The notes under the pieces: model-generated | What the model was told of the DNA's origin: nothing | The model's input: only the letters and a program-made list of their open reading frames with translations | Databases searched by the model: none | Shown here: piece after piece, positions 23,682-32,691 of the stretch | Numbering within the stretch: position 1 is the stretch's first letter | Layout: every line of letters starts with the position of its first letter | Made by a program: the position numbers and the translations under genes | From: an uncultured Streptomyces sp. | GTDB lineage: Bacteria > Actinomycetota > Actinomycetes > Streptomycetales > Streptomycetaceae | Direction of reading: 5' to 3' | DNA length: 64,000 nucleotides | Assembly: GCF_947488945.1 (NCBI RefSeq) | Contig: NZ_CANLBS010000021.1 | Location: 62,001-126,000, forward strand

Positions 23682-26138
23682 CTATTCCAGCAACATTTCA
23701 ACAACGCTGTCCATCCGCCCGTAATAGTCACTCAAGGTGCCTAGGGGGATGACCTTTCGTTGCGCCGCTTCCCGAATTCTTGTGATCTCTGGATCACTAT
23801 GCCCTATTCTCTCCGCCGCCTTACCGGCCAGCACGGAAAGGAACGGGTAGACATCGGCGCGCTCCAGACGCTGGACGGCCTCGCGGAGGCTGGTGACCGC
23901 AGCTCCCCTGTCCCCCTTCCTCAGGTGGAGAAAAGCGCGGAAGAGTTCGGCCCGGGCTCGGCCGGATCGGTACTGGACACGTTCGAGAGTCCTCACGGCT
24001 CGGTCGAACGAGACACCAGCTTCGGCGTACAGGCCCAGACGCGTCTCCGCGAGTCCTTTTGCCGTCAGAGCCTTACCCACCTCGTGCCCCACATGCAGGC
24101 TCTCCTGCGCACTGAGCGCTCTGTTCGCCGCTGCGACAGCTTCCCCGGGAGAGGTGAAGGCGAGGAGTTCGGCACGATTCGTCTCGATGTCCGCGAGCCC
24201 GTGCAGCGAGTTGCTCGCCCGGAAGAGCACAGCGGCCTCGTCCAACTCCCTCTGGGAGGACTCGAAGTCGAGAAGAAAACGGTGCGCGAGGTGAATGAGG
24301 CGCTTCACTTCTGCCTGTAAGGCGCTTCCCCCGGGGGGCACCGACCCGTACACCTCGTCGGCAAGGGCGAAGGCCGTCGGGAAGTCTCCCGCACACATCG
24401 TGATGTCGGCCAAGGCGTAACCCGCCATGCCACGGACCTCCTCGACCGGTCCGGTCCACAGCCGCTCGAAGGTGTCCCGGGCCGCCACGCTCTTCCCGAT
24501 GAGCCGATGGGCATGCGCGGCCGCCAGCACGAGCCTCGCCTCCAGCGGGGAGGCCGGCTCGGGATCATCACCCCCGATCTCCGTCTGCGCGAGGTGACCC
24601 CGCCCGCGAAGGACGTGGTCTTCAGCCGCCAGACACCGGGCCACTCGTGACCACCCCTCATTCCGGGCCCCGGAACCCTCTCCGCTCTCGACGTAAGCCC
24701 GGATGTCGGAGATGAAACCGGTCGCCGACTGGCTTCCCGACACGGCTTTGCTGCGGTCCGCGCAGGCGAGGATCCTCTCGGCCGTCATTCCGTCACAGCG
24801 CAGGCCGTGGTAGACGGCCTCCTGCCAAGGCGAGAACCCGAGCGCCGCACGATCGGGCGTTCCCGGCATCGCCAGTTGGCTCTCGGGGTTCTCCGCGTAG
24901 GACTCCCAGAACCCCTGAAGCGCCGCATGGACGGGACGTTGACGCTCGGCGGACCACTCCGCCTGGAGTGCGTGGACCATCAACTGGTGGAGTTGGTACC
25001 ACCCGCCAGAGAGGTGCCTGACAAAGGAATACTGGACGAGTTCGTCCCAGAGCGTTTCGTCCCTGACGAAACGGGCGAACACAGCACGGTTGAAGAGCCT
25101 GGCAAGACTGAGATGCTGGAGCACCCTGCGGTGATCGGCAGGCACGTGATCAAGAAACCGGTCCTTGATGCGATCCTGGGGAATCTCGCGTTCGCCGCTT
25201 TCCCGTTCGGGCGTGTCGATGGCCAGATCCAAGTAGAAGGGGATTCCTTGACTGGCTCGGGTGATGACGTCCCGCTTGTCCTCGTCGAGGACACCGGCGT
25301 TGGTGAGCAGCTCCTGGCAGTACTCGGCTTCCAAGGGAAGTACGGGCCACATGTCCGATCGGCCCGCCCACTCCTTCCAGCTCACCGGCTCCCTGCCCGC
25401 CAACACGATCAGTCCGCGCCTCAGGAGGCCGAGCAGATCACGGAGCCAACGATCGTGCGAGGAACCGGTCGAATCGCTGCCGACTATGCTCAGCATGTCG
25501 TAGCTGTCGACGAAAAGAACGTACGGTTCGGCGACGCTGGCATCTTCCAGGTCCTGCGCGAACATACGTGTCACCGTGTGAAGGAGATCGGACGTCGGCA
25601 GCTCGTCGAGGTACCCGAGGTCTGGTTCCGAGCGGACCAGTCTGCTCTTCTTCATGGCGTTGAGCCCTTGAGCGGAGAACTTCAGACCGGCCGCGACCGC
25701 ACCGATGAGGCTGGCGCCCGATGCCGCATCGAGTATCCGCGCCGTGGCCTCCCCATTGGCCCCTAATGCCTCACCGGTCCGCTTCAGTTCCATGTTCGGA
25801 TGGATCTTCTGCCAATAGGCCGTGTAAGCGACGTCGAAGCGCTCGAACTTCACCCCCTGCGCTCCGAACTCGTTGCGCAGCTGGGCAAGTGCGGATTCGA
25901 GCTGGTGGCTTCCGGGCAGACGCAAGTCGAGCGTGGCCGTGCGCCCCCGACGCTCAGCCACGCGCTTCCACTCTTCGAGAAGGCGCGTCTTCCCCACACC
26001 GGGCAGTCCGTGCACATTGAGAAGTCTGGCACCGGGTGACCTGAGCGCCAGTTGATCCTGGAACTGAGCCATCAGCGCGGTACGATCCACGAACGTCCGG
26101 CTTCTTCCCGACATGCGTCTTTGCCTTGCTGCAGACAT
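23682..26138 (-). CDS. STAND-type NTPase with TPR-like C-terminus
   Basis: An 818-aa signal-transduction ATPase. A short N-terminus leads to the Walker A motif GLPGVGKT (residues 44-51) and Walker B YVLFVD (206-211), followed by VLAGREPVSW (sensor-like) and a winged-helix-like part (HVPADHRRVLQHLSLARLFN). From about residue 480 the sequence is all-helical with TPR-like repeats (ALADITMCAGDFPTAFALAD, AETRLGLYAEAGVSFDRAV, FRAFLHLRKGDRGAAVTSLR). No N-terminal effector (TIR, nuclease, protease) is present, so an output may come from the co-transcribed kinase. ATG 26138 has GGGGGAT upstream. Base composition is visibly lower in G+C than the flanks. Defence or regulatory role is inference. Confidence 0.85.
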   Translation of the reverse strand: MSAARQRRMSGRSRTFVDRTALMAQFQDQLALRSPGARLLNVHGLPGVGKTRLLEEWKRVAERRGRTATLDLRLPGSHQLESALAQLRNEFGAQGVKFERFDVAYTAYWQKIHPNMELKRTGEALGANGEATARILDAASGASLIGAVAAGLKFSAQGLNAMKKSRLVRSEPDLGYLDELPTSDLLHTVTRMFAQDLEDASVAEPYVLFVDSYDMLSIVGSDSTGSSHDRWLRDLLGLLRRGLIVLAGREPVSWKEWAGRSDMWPVLPLEAEYCQELLTNAGVLDEDKRDVITRASQGIPFYLDLAIDTPERESGEREIPQDRIKDRFLDHVPADHRRVLQHLSLARLFNRAVFARFVRDETLWDELVQYSFVRHLSGGWYQLHQLMVHALQAEWSAERQRPVHAALQGFWESYAENPESQLAMPGTPDRAALGFSPWQEAVYHGLRCDGMTAERILACADRSKAVSGSQSATGFISDIRAYVESGEGSGARNEGWSRVARCLAAEDHVLRGRGHLAQTEIGGDDPEPASPLEARLVLAAAHAHRLIGKSVAARDTFERLWTGPVEEVRGMAGYALADITMCAGDFPTAFALADEVYGSVPPGGSALQAEVKRLIHLAHRFLLDFESSQRELDEAAVLFRASNSLHGLADIETNRAELLAFTSPGEAVAAANRALSAQESLHVGHEVGKALTAKGLAETRLGLYAEAGVSFDRAVRTLERVQYRSGRARAELFRAFLHLRKGDRGAAVTSLREAVQRLERADVYPFLSVLAGKAAERIGHSDPEITRIREAAQRKVIPLGTLSDYYGRMDSVVEMLLE

Positions 26139-26315
26139 TCATCCCCCGAGACTCTGCGGGCACTCGCCATCGACGTCTTACCCATCAGGCCACGCCGCAC
26201 CCCTCCGTCGGGACTCGGTATGCGCCGCCCTCGGTGGGCGCCCCGTGATTCGTCCCTGCCGCGATCGCGCCGGGGCCGGACCGTCCGTTCCGATGGGCCG
26301 ACGAGGGGCCTTCCT

Positions 26316-27245
26316 TCAGAAGTCCGCTTTTTCTCCGAGGTGTTCCCACGTCGATTCGAAGAACTGCCGCGCGGCCCTGACCACGCCCACCTGCTGCGGG
26401 GTGGAGTCTGCTGCGGCCCGGAAGGGGTAGAGCGTGGCGCCGTTTCCGTAGGAATCGAGCGCGGCGACCGCCTCGCCGTCCGCCAGTACCGCGGTGCCCG
26501 CCTCGGGAACGTAGAACCCCTGGAGCACCACGCGGTTGTTGAGGATGTACAGCTTCAGCTGTGGGGAGAAGCGGACCAGCCGCACCTGGACGTCGACCAC
26601 CGGGACCGCGTCCCGGCCCCGGAGTTCGTACAGCGCGGAGCGCAACACCGTGACGTGACTGTGCAGGATGCTGCCGAGCCGGGCCCTGACGCGCGGATCG
26701 TCCTCGCCGGAGAGCTGCCGCGGGATGGCCAGCGTCTCCGACGTGGTGTCGGGCAGCAGCAGACGCGCGGTGATGCTCTTCGGCGGGCTGATCCGGCCGG
26801 CCAGGATGAGGTCCTTCTGGTCGGCGACGCGGGCGGCGAGCGACTCCGTCGTCATCGAGAAGACGTCCAGCCGGACGTCCTTGGCCTCGAACGCCTCCTC
26901 CAGGTACGGCTTGAGGAGCACCGGCGGCATCCGCTCCGAGACGACGGCCCAGACGTCGCTGCTCTCGCCGCGTACGGTTCCGTGTTCGTCGGGGCGCTCC
27001 GCCCTGTCCAGGGCGACGAACGATCCGCTTCCCTGCCGGGTGGTGATCAGGCCCTCCCGCCGCAGCAGGCTGAGCGCGTGGGCGACCGTCGCGCGGGCGA
27101 CGTCGTACCGCTCGCTCAGCTCCTCCTGCGTGGGCAGCCGTTGGCCCGGCAACCATGTCTCGGCGTTGATCTGCTTGCGCAGTTCGTCGGCGATGCGCCG
27201 GTAGTGCAGCCGCGTGTCGCGCGGGAACGCATCGCCCTCTGCCAC
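26316..27245 (-). CDS. GntR-type regulator with unrecognised C-terminal domain
   Basis: A 309-aa protein. Residues about 14-80 form a GntR winged helix (IADELRKQINAETWLPGQRL, then PTQEELSERYDVARATVAHA). The long C-terminal part is not UTRA, FCD or aminotransferase-like; it reads VPVVDVQVRLVRFSPQLKLY then ILNNRVVLQGFYVPEAG and ends in a helical segment, compatible with a nucleotide or phospholipase D-like sensor but not identified. Start at 27245 (reading MAEGDAF). Its promoter is unusually A+T-rich (TTGTAAAATA) and overlaps an inverted repeat at 27273-27302, suggesting autoregulation. Confidence 0.82.
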   Translation of the reverse strand: MAEGDAFPRDTRLHYRRIADELRKQINAETWLPGQRLPTQEELSERYDVARATVAHALSLLRREGLITTRQGSGSFVALDRAERPDEHGTVRGESSDVWAVVSERMPPVLLKPYLEEAFEAKDVRLDVFSMTTESLAARVADQKDLILAGRISPPKSITARLLLPDTTSETLAIPRQLSGEDDPRVRARLGSILHSHVTVLRSALYELRGRDAVPVVDVQVRLVRFSPQLKLYILNNRVVLQGFYVPEAGTAVLADGEAVAALDSYGNGATLYPFRAAADSTPQQVGVVRAARQFFESTWEHLGEKADF

Positions 27246-27250
27246 GTGTC

Positions 27251-27302
27251 TATTTTACAACGAGCGCCCTGAGAGACGCAGTTGACCGCGAAACTGCGCC
27301 TC
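27251..27302 (-). promoter_or_regulatory. Promoter and inverted repeat of the GntR-like gene
   Basis: On the minus strand TAAAAT (27252-27257) is a good -10. Upstream lies an 11-bp inverted repeat with one mismatch: GAGACGCAGTT (27273-27283) and AACTGCGCCTC (27292-27302), 8 bp apart, over the -35 position. A likely operator for the GntR protein itself. Confidence 0.5.
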
Positions 27303-27364
27303 AATACGGGACGCACCCCGATGGGCGCGTGACGGAGCCCTGAACACCGGTGCAGACCCCGCCC

Positions 27365-28615
27365 TCAGAACACGTCCGGGCACCACGGCCTGCGGCCCGT
27401 GCGGAAGGCGGCGTCGGCTTCCGCGGCGGCACCGGGGCGGTGCTCCTGGACCGTGCCGAGCGCGACCAGGCGTTCGACCGACTCGTCGCCGAGGTACAGG
27501 CGGGCCAACTCGGCCGCTCCCAGGGTCAGGTCGGGGTCCCGTACGGTCGGCGTGCAGGTGACCGCGTCCGGCCCGGCCGCCAGCAGAAAGCGGCCGTCCG
27601 CCGGACCGTCCGGGTCGTCGACCTGCAGGACCAGGGTGACGGGGCAGACATAGGTGCGGGCCTCCAGCGCGGCCGGGATGTCCAGCACCCGCAGCCAGAG
27701 CCAGTCGGCCGCGGTGACGACACGGGCGGCCCGCGGGTCCGGGAAGAGCAGCGGGAACAGGTCGTCCGGGGCACGGAATCCGGTGCGGACCCTGGTGACC
27801 CAGTCGATCGAGCAGAGGAAGTGCCACAGCGCGCGCTCGGCGGCGGGGGTCGCCGCGAGCAGGTCACGGACCACGACGGTGCACATGGGCTGCTTGCCGT
27901 CCCCCCATCGGTCCTCGACGCGGTAGGTGGCCAGACCCTCGATCTCGCCGGACGCCGACCGGTACTGCGCGTGGAAGGGCTGCGTCCACTCCTCGTGGGC
28001 CGGCACGCTGATTCCCGTCCTCAGCTCCCACCAGCGCTCGGGCCGGTCGATCACCCCGTGCCGGGACGCGGCGATCCGGTCGTGCAGGCCGGGGCCGGCC
28101 TCGCGCACCTCCTCGCCGTCCACCAGGTCGACGCGCCCACCGTCCCCCTCCGCCGGCACCCGCGCGTGCGGGTCGAGCCCGGTCCGCAGCACGTCCGCCT
28201 CCCACTCGACGACGGAGGTCGCGGGGCCGAAGCCGAACCGCCCGTAGATCGGGTACTCGGCGGCGATCAGGGTGGCCAGCACCTCGCCCCGCTCCTTCGC
28301 CGCCGCCAGATCCTCAGCCATCATCCGGCCGAGCAGTCCCCGCCTGCGGTGCGACGGCGACACCGTGACGGCGGTGATCGCGGACACCGGCAGCCGCGCC
28401 CCGCCGGGCACGGTCAGCTCCTGGGCGAACGAGCGGAAGGTCGCCACGCACCGCCCCTCGTCGAACACCCCCTGCACGCGCGAGAGATCGACGTGCGCCA
28501 GCCGCACGGCCGACTCCTCCTCGCTCTCCCCGGTGGGGTGGGCGAACCCGACCCGCTTGGCGCGGAACCAGTCGCGGAACTCGGGCGGGGTGACGGTACG
28601 GGGCACAAGACTCAT
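27365..28615 (-). CDS. Eis-like GNAT N-acetyltransferase
   Basis: A 416-aa acetyltransferase of the Eis (enhanced intracellular survival) family, in which two GNAT domains and a C-terminal sterol-carrier-like domain form a hexamer; characterised members acetylate amines at several positions of aminoglycosides and peptides. The acetyl-CoA loop is VSPSHRRRGLLGRMM, the catalytic-tyrosine region is AAEYPIYGRFGFGPAT, and the protein ends in phenylalanine (CPDVF), whose carboxylate acts in catalysis in Eis. TAGCGT lies six bases before ATG 28615. Substrate here is unknown; drug inactivation is possible, not shown. Confidence 0.88.
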   Translation of the reverse strand: MSLVPRTVTPPEFRDWFRAKRVGFAHPTGESEEESAVRLAHVDLSRVQGVFDEGRCVATFRSFAQELTVPGGARLPVSAITAVTVSPSHRRRGLLGRMMAEDLAAAKERGEVLATLIAAEYPIYGRFGFGPATSVVEWEADVLRTGLDPHARVPAEGDGGRVDLVDGEEVREAGPGLHDRIAASRHGVIDRPERWWELRTGISVPAHEEWTQPFHAQYRSASGEIEGLATYRVEDRWGDGKQPMCTVVVRDLLAATPAAERALWHFLCSIDWVTRVRTGFRAPDDLFPLLFPDPRAARVVTAADWLWLRVLDIPAALEARTYVCPVTLVLQVDDPDGPADGRFLLAAGPDAVTCTPTVRDPDLTLGAAELARLYLGDESVERLVALGTVQEHRPGAAAEADAAFRTGRRPWCPDVF

Positions 28616-28746
28616 GCCCCCACGCTATGCAGCGCACCTGTGCGACGTCGCGCCGTTTTTCCCGGGGACCGGCACCCGTGCCCCGGCAGCGGCGGCCGCG
28701 CGCCCGCACCTCACGCCCGCACGTCACGCCCGCCCTTCCCGCCCGC

Positions 28747-29727
28747 TCAGAACGCCGCCCGTACCGCCCCGACCTCCGCGGTTCCGCCCAGCAGCGGTGC
28801 CGCGCCGATCCGGGCGACCACCGGGGAGTCCACCCCGAGCAGTTCCAGCGCGCGGGCCAGGACCGGGCCGAGCGCCCGGGTGCCGCCGTCGTCGAGCTTG
28901 AAGGCGAGGGCCCGGCCGTCGGCCAGCGCCACCGCCTGCACCGCCTCGGCGCCCATCTTGGAGAGCGTGCCGGGGACTTCGCGCATCAGCCAGGTGTCGG
29001 GCCGCCGCGTTCCGGCCACGTACTCCGGGTGGGCGCGCATGGCGTCCGCGACCCGGCGCTCCGCCGTTCCGGGCTCGGCCAGCACGAACGACCGGAACGC
29101 GCGGGCGAGGCCCACCAGGCCGATCGCCATCAGCGGCGCCCCGCAGCCGTCCGTGCCGACGGCGGCGACCGGCTCGCCCGCCGCCTCCTCGACCACTTGG
29201 TGGACCAGGCGCTGGAGCGGGTGGGCCGGGTCCAGATAGGTGGCGGTGTCCCAGCCGTTGCGGACGCAGACCGCGAGCATCGCCGCGTGCTTGCCCGAAC
29301 AGTTCATGGTGAGCGGCTCCCGCACGTGCCCGGCCGCGAGGTACGCCTCGGCCTCGACCGGGTCCAGCGGCAGGTCCGGCGGGGTCCGCAGGTCGGCGGC
29401 GGTCAGGCCGTGCTCGGCGAGCATCCGCCGCACCAGCGCGAGGTGGAAGCCCTCACCGGAGTGGCTCGCGGCGGCCAGCGCCAGCCGCTCGCCGGACAGC
29501 TCCAGCCCGGCGCGCAGGATCGCGGCGGCCTGCATCGGCTTGTTCGAGGACCGGGGGAACACCGGCGCGGCGGGGTCGCCCAGCGCCCGCTCCACACTTC
29601 CGTCTGCGGCCAGCAGCACCAGCGAACCACGGTGGCGGCCTTCGGTGAACCCCGACCGTACGACCTCGGCGAGCACCGGGTGCGCGGGGGTATCGGCGGG
29701 GGCGGGCTGGGCGGCGCTGGCGGTCAT
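28747..29727 (-). CDS. Type II (Rhizobium etli class) asparaginase
   Basis: A 326-aa member of the asparaginase II family (PF06089 type), structurally related to serine beta-lactamases and unrelated to E. coli AnsA/B. The serine-lysine pair is in FPRSSNKPMQA; the zinc-site residues known from the R. etli enzyme are present in MNCSGKHAAM and TDGCGAP. Product is aspartate plus ammonia from asparagine, in the cytosol (no signal peptide). It is 40 bp upstream of the rsiG stop-side and shares its direction, but no functional link is evident. Confidence 0.88.
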   Translation of the reverse strand: MTASAAQPAPADTPAHPVLAEVVRSGFTEGRHRGSLVLLAADGSVERALGDPAAPVFPRSSNKPMQAAAILRAGLELSGERLALAAASHSGEGFHLALVRRMLAEHGLTAADLRTPPDLPLDPVEAEAYLAAGHVREPLTMNCSGKHAAMLAVCVRNGWDTATYLDPAHPLQRLVHQVVEEAAGEPVAAVGTDGCGAPLMAIGLVGLARAFRSFVLAEPGTAERRVADAMRAHPEYVAGTRRPDTWLMREVPGTLSKMGAEAVQAVALADGRALAFKLDDGGTRALGPVLARALELLGVDSPVVARIGAAPLLGGTAEVGAVRAAF

Positions 29728-29769
29728 GAGTGCCTTCCGGGGCGGGGACCCGCTCCCGGAAGGATCGCC

Positions 29770-30456
29770 TCAGGTGAGCAGGTCGTCTACGTGAGCTTCC
29801 CCGTCACGGTACCTGCGGGCGATCTCCGCCCCGCAATCGTCCGCGGTGCGCTGGAGCTGGTGGCGGCGGCGGGAGACCTGCTGCTCGGAGCGGACCAGCC
29901 GTCCCATCGCGGTGTGCAGTTCCTCGTCGGTCCGGGCGCCCAGGTCGGACAGCTCGACCTCGGCGAGCGCCTCCGCGGCCAGCTTCCGGCACTCGTCGCC
30001 GCGCGGCGTGGTGAGCGTGACGTGCCGGGCGGACGAGCGGTGCAGCGACGGGGTGTCCGTGAGGATCTCGGAGAGCCGGTCGACGACCGGGGACTCCGGG
30101 TCCCGGCGGCGCGCCAGTTCGGCGCGCAGGATGTCGATCCGGCCCTGCACCAGCCGGCGCACGTAGCTGAGGTCCGCCTCGTCGCGCTGCGCCTCCCGCC
30201 GCCGGTCGCGCAGGTCGTTCAGGCACAGCCCGCCGAACCCGGCCTGCGGGCGCACCGCGCCCAGGCCGTCGGCGGCCCCGCCCGCAGCGCCCTGCTCCGG
30301 CACGGACGCCGAGGACCGGACCGGTCCCGCGCCTCCCGCCCCGGGCCCCGGCGCCGCTTCCGGCCCCGGTACGCTCCGCTGCACCGGTGGCCGCATGGTC
30401 CCGGTCCGCTTCGCCGGTACGGCGCCGGGAGATCGTCCCGCTCCATAGGTACTCAT
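29770..30456 (-). CDS. rsiG: RsiG, c-di-GMP-dependent anti-sigma factor for WhiG
   Basis: A 228-aa protein with a disordered Gly/Pro/Ala N-terminus (1-75) and a long antiparallel coiled coil. It contains two exact copies of E-x3-S-x2-R-x3-Q-x3-D, the c-di-GMP-binding signature described for Streptomyces RsiG: residues 93-108 (E93, S97, R100, Q104, D108) and 191-206 (E191, S195, R198, Q202, D206). In Streptomyces RsiG bound to c-di-GMP sequesters sigma-WhiG and so delays spore formation. The start is ATG 30456 after GAGGGGACGG. It is divergent from dtd. Assignment rests on both motifs and overall architecture. Confidence 0.92.
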   Translation of the reverse strand: MSTYGAGRSPGAVPAKRTGTMRPPVQRSVPGPEAAPGPGAGGAGPVRSSASVPEQGAAGGAADGLGAVRPQAGFGGLCLNDLRDRRREAQRDEADLSYVRRLVQGRIDILRAELARRRDPESPVVDRLSEILTDTPSLHRSSARHVTLTTPRGDECRKLAAEALAEVELSDLGARTDEELHTAMGRLVRSEQQVSRRRHQLQRTADDCGAEIARRYRDGEAHVDDLLT

Positions 30457-30558
30457 GCTGTTCCGTCCCCTCGACCGGTGCGTCGGCACACCGCCATCGT
30501 GCATGGTGCCACCCCGCACGGGGCCGGTGCAGGTGTTCTGTACCCGTTCGGCCCAAGA

Positions 30559-30572
30559 TAGGTTGGTCTGTA
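30559..30572 (+). promoter_or_regulatory. -10 hexamer for leaderless dtd mRNA
   Basis: TAGGTT at 30559-30564 is seven bases before ATG 30572. TTCTGT (30536-30541) lies 17 bp upstream as a poor -35. Confidence 0.5.
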
Positions 30573-31021
30573 TGCGTGCAGTGGTACAGAGGGTGGATGG
30601 CGCCCGGGTCACCGTGCCCGGCGGGACGGACGGATCGGGCGAACCGTCGGTGGTCGGGGAGATCGTCGGCGAGGGCCTGTGCGTACTGGTCGGGGTGACC
30701 CACGAGGACACCCCGGCGAAGGCCGCCCAGCTTGCCCGGAAGCTCTGGTCGGTCCGTGTCCTGGAGGGCGAGAAGTCCTGCTCGGACGTGAACGCGCCGC
30801 TCCTGGTGATCTCGCAGTTCACCCTCTACGGGGACGCCCGCAAGGGCCGCCGCCCCACCTGGAACGCCGCCGCGCCCGGTGACGTCGCCGAGCCGCTGGT
30901 CGACGCGGTCGTCGCCGAACTGCGGGCGCTCGGGGCGCAGGTGGAGACGGGCCGGTTCGGGGCGGACATGCGCGTCGGACTCACCAACAACGGCCCGTTC
31001 ACCGTCCTGATCGAGGTCTGA
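30572..31021 (+). CDS. dtd: D-aminoacyl-tRNA deacylase
   Basis: A 149-aa DTD enzyme that hydrolyses D-amino acids (and glycine mischarged on tRNA-Ala) from tRNA, an editing step before translation. Both active-site motifs are present: SQFTLYGD (the SQxTL motif) and TNNGPFTVL (the cross-subunit Gly-cisPro motif, usually NxGP[VF]T). MRAVVQRVDGARVTV is the typical start. The loop before SQFTL is shortened relative to most bacterial DTDs (no long MNLS segment). No Shine-Dalgarno sequence; leaderless by the TAGGTT position. It converges on ygfZ. Confidence 0.92.
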   Translation: MRAVVQRVDGARVTVPGGTDGSGEPSVVGEIVGEGLCVLVGVTHEDTPAKAAQLARKLWSVRVLEGEKSCSDVNAPLLVISQFTLYGDARKGRRPTWNAAAPGDVAEPLVDAVVAELRALGAQVETGRFGADMRVGLTNNGPFTVLIEV

Positions 31022-31068
31022 GCCGGGGCCCCGCGAGGGTCCCGCCCCCACGAGACCCGACGACCGGC

Positions 31069-32034
31069 CTACGGCTCGACGACCGTCTCCTGTGCGGCGG
31101 CGGTGTCGCCCGCCAGCAGTTCGGCGTCCACCGGAACGTTTCGCTTCACCAGGGCGAGGGCGATCGGCCCCAGCTCGTGGTGGCGGGCGGAGGTGGTGAC
31201 GAAGCCGATCTGCCGGCCTTCCGCTCCGTCCGCGGCGAGCCGGACCGGTGTGCCGTGGCCGGGCAGGTGCACCTCGCTGCCGTCCAGGTGCAGGAAGACC
31301 AGCCGGCGCGGCGGCTTCCCCAGGTTGTGGACGCGCGCGACGGTCTCCTGACCCCGGTAGCAGCCCTTCTGGAGGTGGACCGCGGTGCCGATCCAGCCCA
31401 GCTCGTGGGGAATGGTCCGGTGGTCGGTTTCGAAGCCCAGGCGCGGCCGGTGCGCCTCGACGCGCAGCGCCTCGTACGCCAGCAGGCCCGCGACCGGGCC
31501 GTTGGCGGCGGCGTACTTCTCCAGGTCGGCGCGGGGCAGGAACAGGTCCCGGCCGTACGGGGTCTCGCGCACGGTCACACCGTCGGGGGCCCCGGCGATC
31601 GAGCCGGCCGGGAGGTGGACGACGGCGAAGTCCTCGGTGCGGTCGGCGACCTCGACCCGGTAGAAGAACTTCATCGACTCCAGGTACGCGATCAGGTCGC
31701 CCCGGGTCTCCGGCTCGACGTGCATCCACACCGTCGAACCGTCGTCGACGAGGTACATCGCGTGCTCGATGTGGCCGTTGGCGGAGAGGATCAGGGCCTC
31801 GGTCGCCAGCCCCGGGGCCAGGTCGCTGACGTGCTGCGTCAGCAGCAGGTGCAGCCAGCTCAGCCGGTCGTCCCCGCTGACGGCGACGACGCCCCGGTGC
31901 GAGAGGTCGACCAGGCCCTGTCCCCGGGCGAGGGCGCGTTGCTCGGGAAAAAGGTCGCCGTAGTGCGCGGCGACGCCTTCGTCGCGGCCTTCGGCGGGGA
32001 CGGCGCCGGGCAGGGACAGCAAGGGGCTCTTCAT
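31069..32034 (-). CDS. ygfZ: YgfZ/GcvT-like folate-binding protein
   Basis: A 321-aa tetrahydrofolate-dependent protein related to the glycine-cleavage T protein. YgfZ supports synthesis and repair of iron-sulfur clusters. The diagnostic motif K-G-C-Y-x-G-Q-E is present (LQKGCYRGQETVARVHN). Other family features are LSHRGVVAVSGDDRLSWLH at the N-terminus and the barrel domain near the C-terminus (GHGTPVRLAADG). TACGCT lies six bases before ATG 32034, so a leaderless mRNA is expected. It lies just downstream of nur on the same strand, 97 bp from nur's stop. Confidence 0.9.
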   Translation of the reverse strand: MKSPLLSLPGAVPAEGRDEGVAAHYGDLFPEQRALARGQGLVDLSHRGVVAVSGDDRLSWLHLLLTQHVSDLAPGLATEALILSANGHIEHAMYLVDDGSTVWMHVEPETRGDLIAYLESMKFFYRVEVADRTEDFAVVHLPAGSIAGAPDGVTVRETPYGRDLFLPRADLEKYAAANGPVAGLLAYEALRVEAHRPRLGFETDHRTIPHELGWIGTAVHLQKGCYRGQETVARVHNLGKPPRRLVFLHLDGSEVHLPGHGTPVRLAADGAEGRQIGFVTTSARHHELGPIALALVKRNVPVDAELLAGDTAAAQETVVEP

Positions 32035-32131
32035 GCGACAAGCGTACGGCTGCCCACGGCCGGGCGGACCCGCGGCCGGGCGGAGACGGCGTCGGTCCGG
32101 CGCCAGGCCGGTCGGTGGGCGGGGGCGCGGG

Positions 32132-32590
32132 TCAGGCGCCCGCGGGGCCGCCGGACTCGCCGGCCTGCGCTGCCTTCGCCGTGCAGTCGGCGCACCGGCC
32201 GAAGATCGCGAAGTGCTTCATGTCGGTCTCGAAGCCGAACGTGCCCCGCAGCTTGGCGGTGAAGTCGGCGACCACGTCGGTGTCCGCCTCGATGACGTCG
32301 GCGCAGTCCCGGCAGACCAGGTGGATGTGGTGGTGCCGGTCGGCCAGGTGGTAGGTCGGCGATCCGTGCCCGAGGTGGGCATGGCTGACCAGGCCCAGCT
32401 CCTCCAGGAGCTCCAGCGTCCGGTACACCGTGGAGATGTTCACCCCGGACGCCGTGCGCCGCACCTCGACGAGGATGTCGTCGGGCGTCGCGTGTTCCAG
32501 CGCGTCCACGGCTTCCAGAACGAGCTGACGCTGGGGTGTCAGCCGGTAGCCGCGCCGGCGAAGGTCGGTCTTCCAGTCGGTGCTCACCAC
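32132..32590 (-). CDS. nur: Nur, nickel-responsive Fur-family repressor
   Basis: A 152-aa Fur-family regulator. From the GTG at 32590 it reads M-V-S-T-D-W-K, the known Nur start, and every metal ligand of the Streptomyces coelicolor Nur structure is at the same number: His33, His86, His88, His90 (nickel site) and His70, His72, His126 (second site). The winged helix is TPDDILVEVRRTASGVNIS then TVYRTLELLEELGLV. Nur with nickel represses nickel uptake and Fe-superoxide dismutase genes. TACACT lies six bases before the start. Two GTG codons are adjacent (32590, 32587); the first fits both the promoter and Nur. Confidence 0.95.
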   Translation of the reverse strand: MVSTDWKTDLRRRGYRLTPQRQLVLEAVDALEHATPDDILVEVRRTASGVNISTVYRTLELLEELGLVSHAHLGHGSPTYHLADRHHHIHLVCRDCADVIEADTDVVADFTAKLRGTFGFETDMKHFAIFGRCADCTAKAAQAGESGGPAGA

Positions 32591-32691
32591 CCGACCAGTG
32601 TAGGGCGGGGCGGCCCGCGCTCCGCTCCCCGGACACGGGACACCCGCGCGGCCACCGGCCCGGTGGGCCTTCCGCTGCGGGGTGGGGGGCC

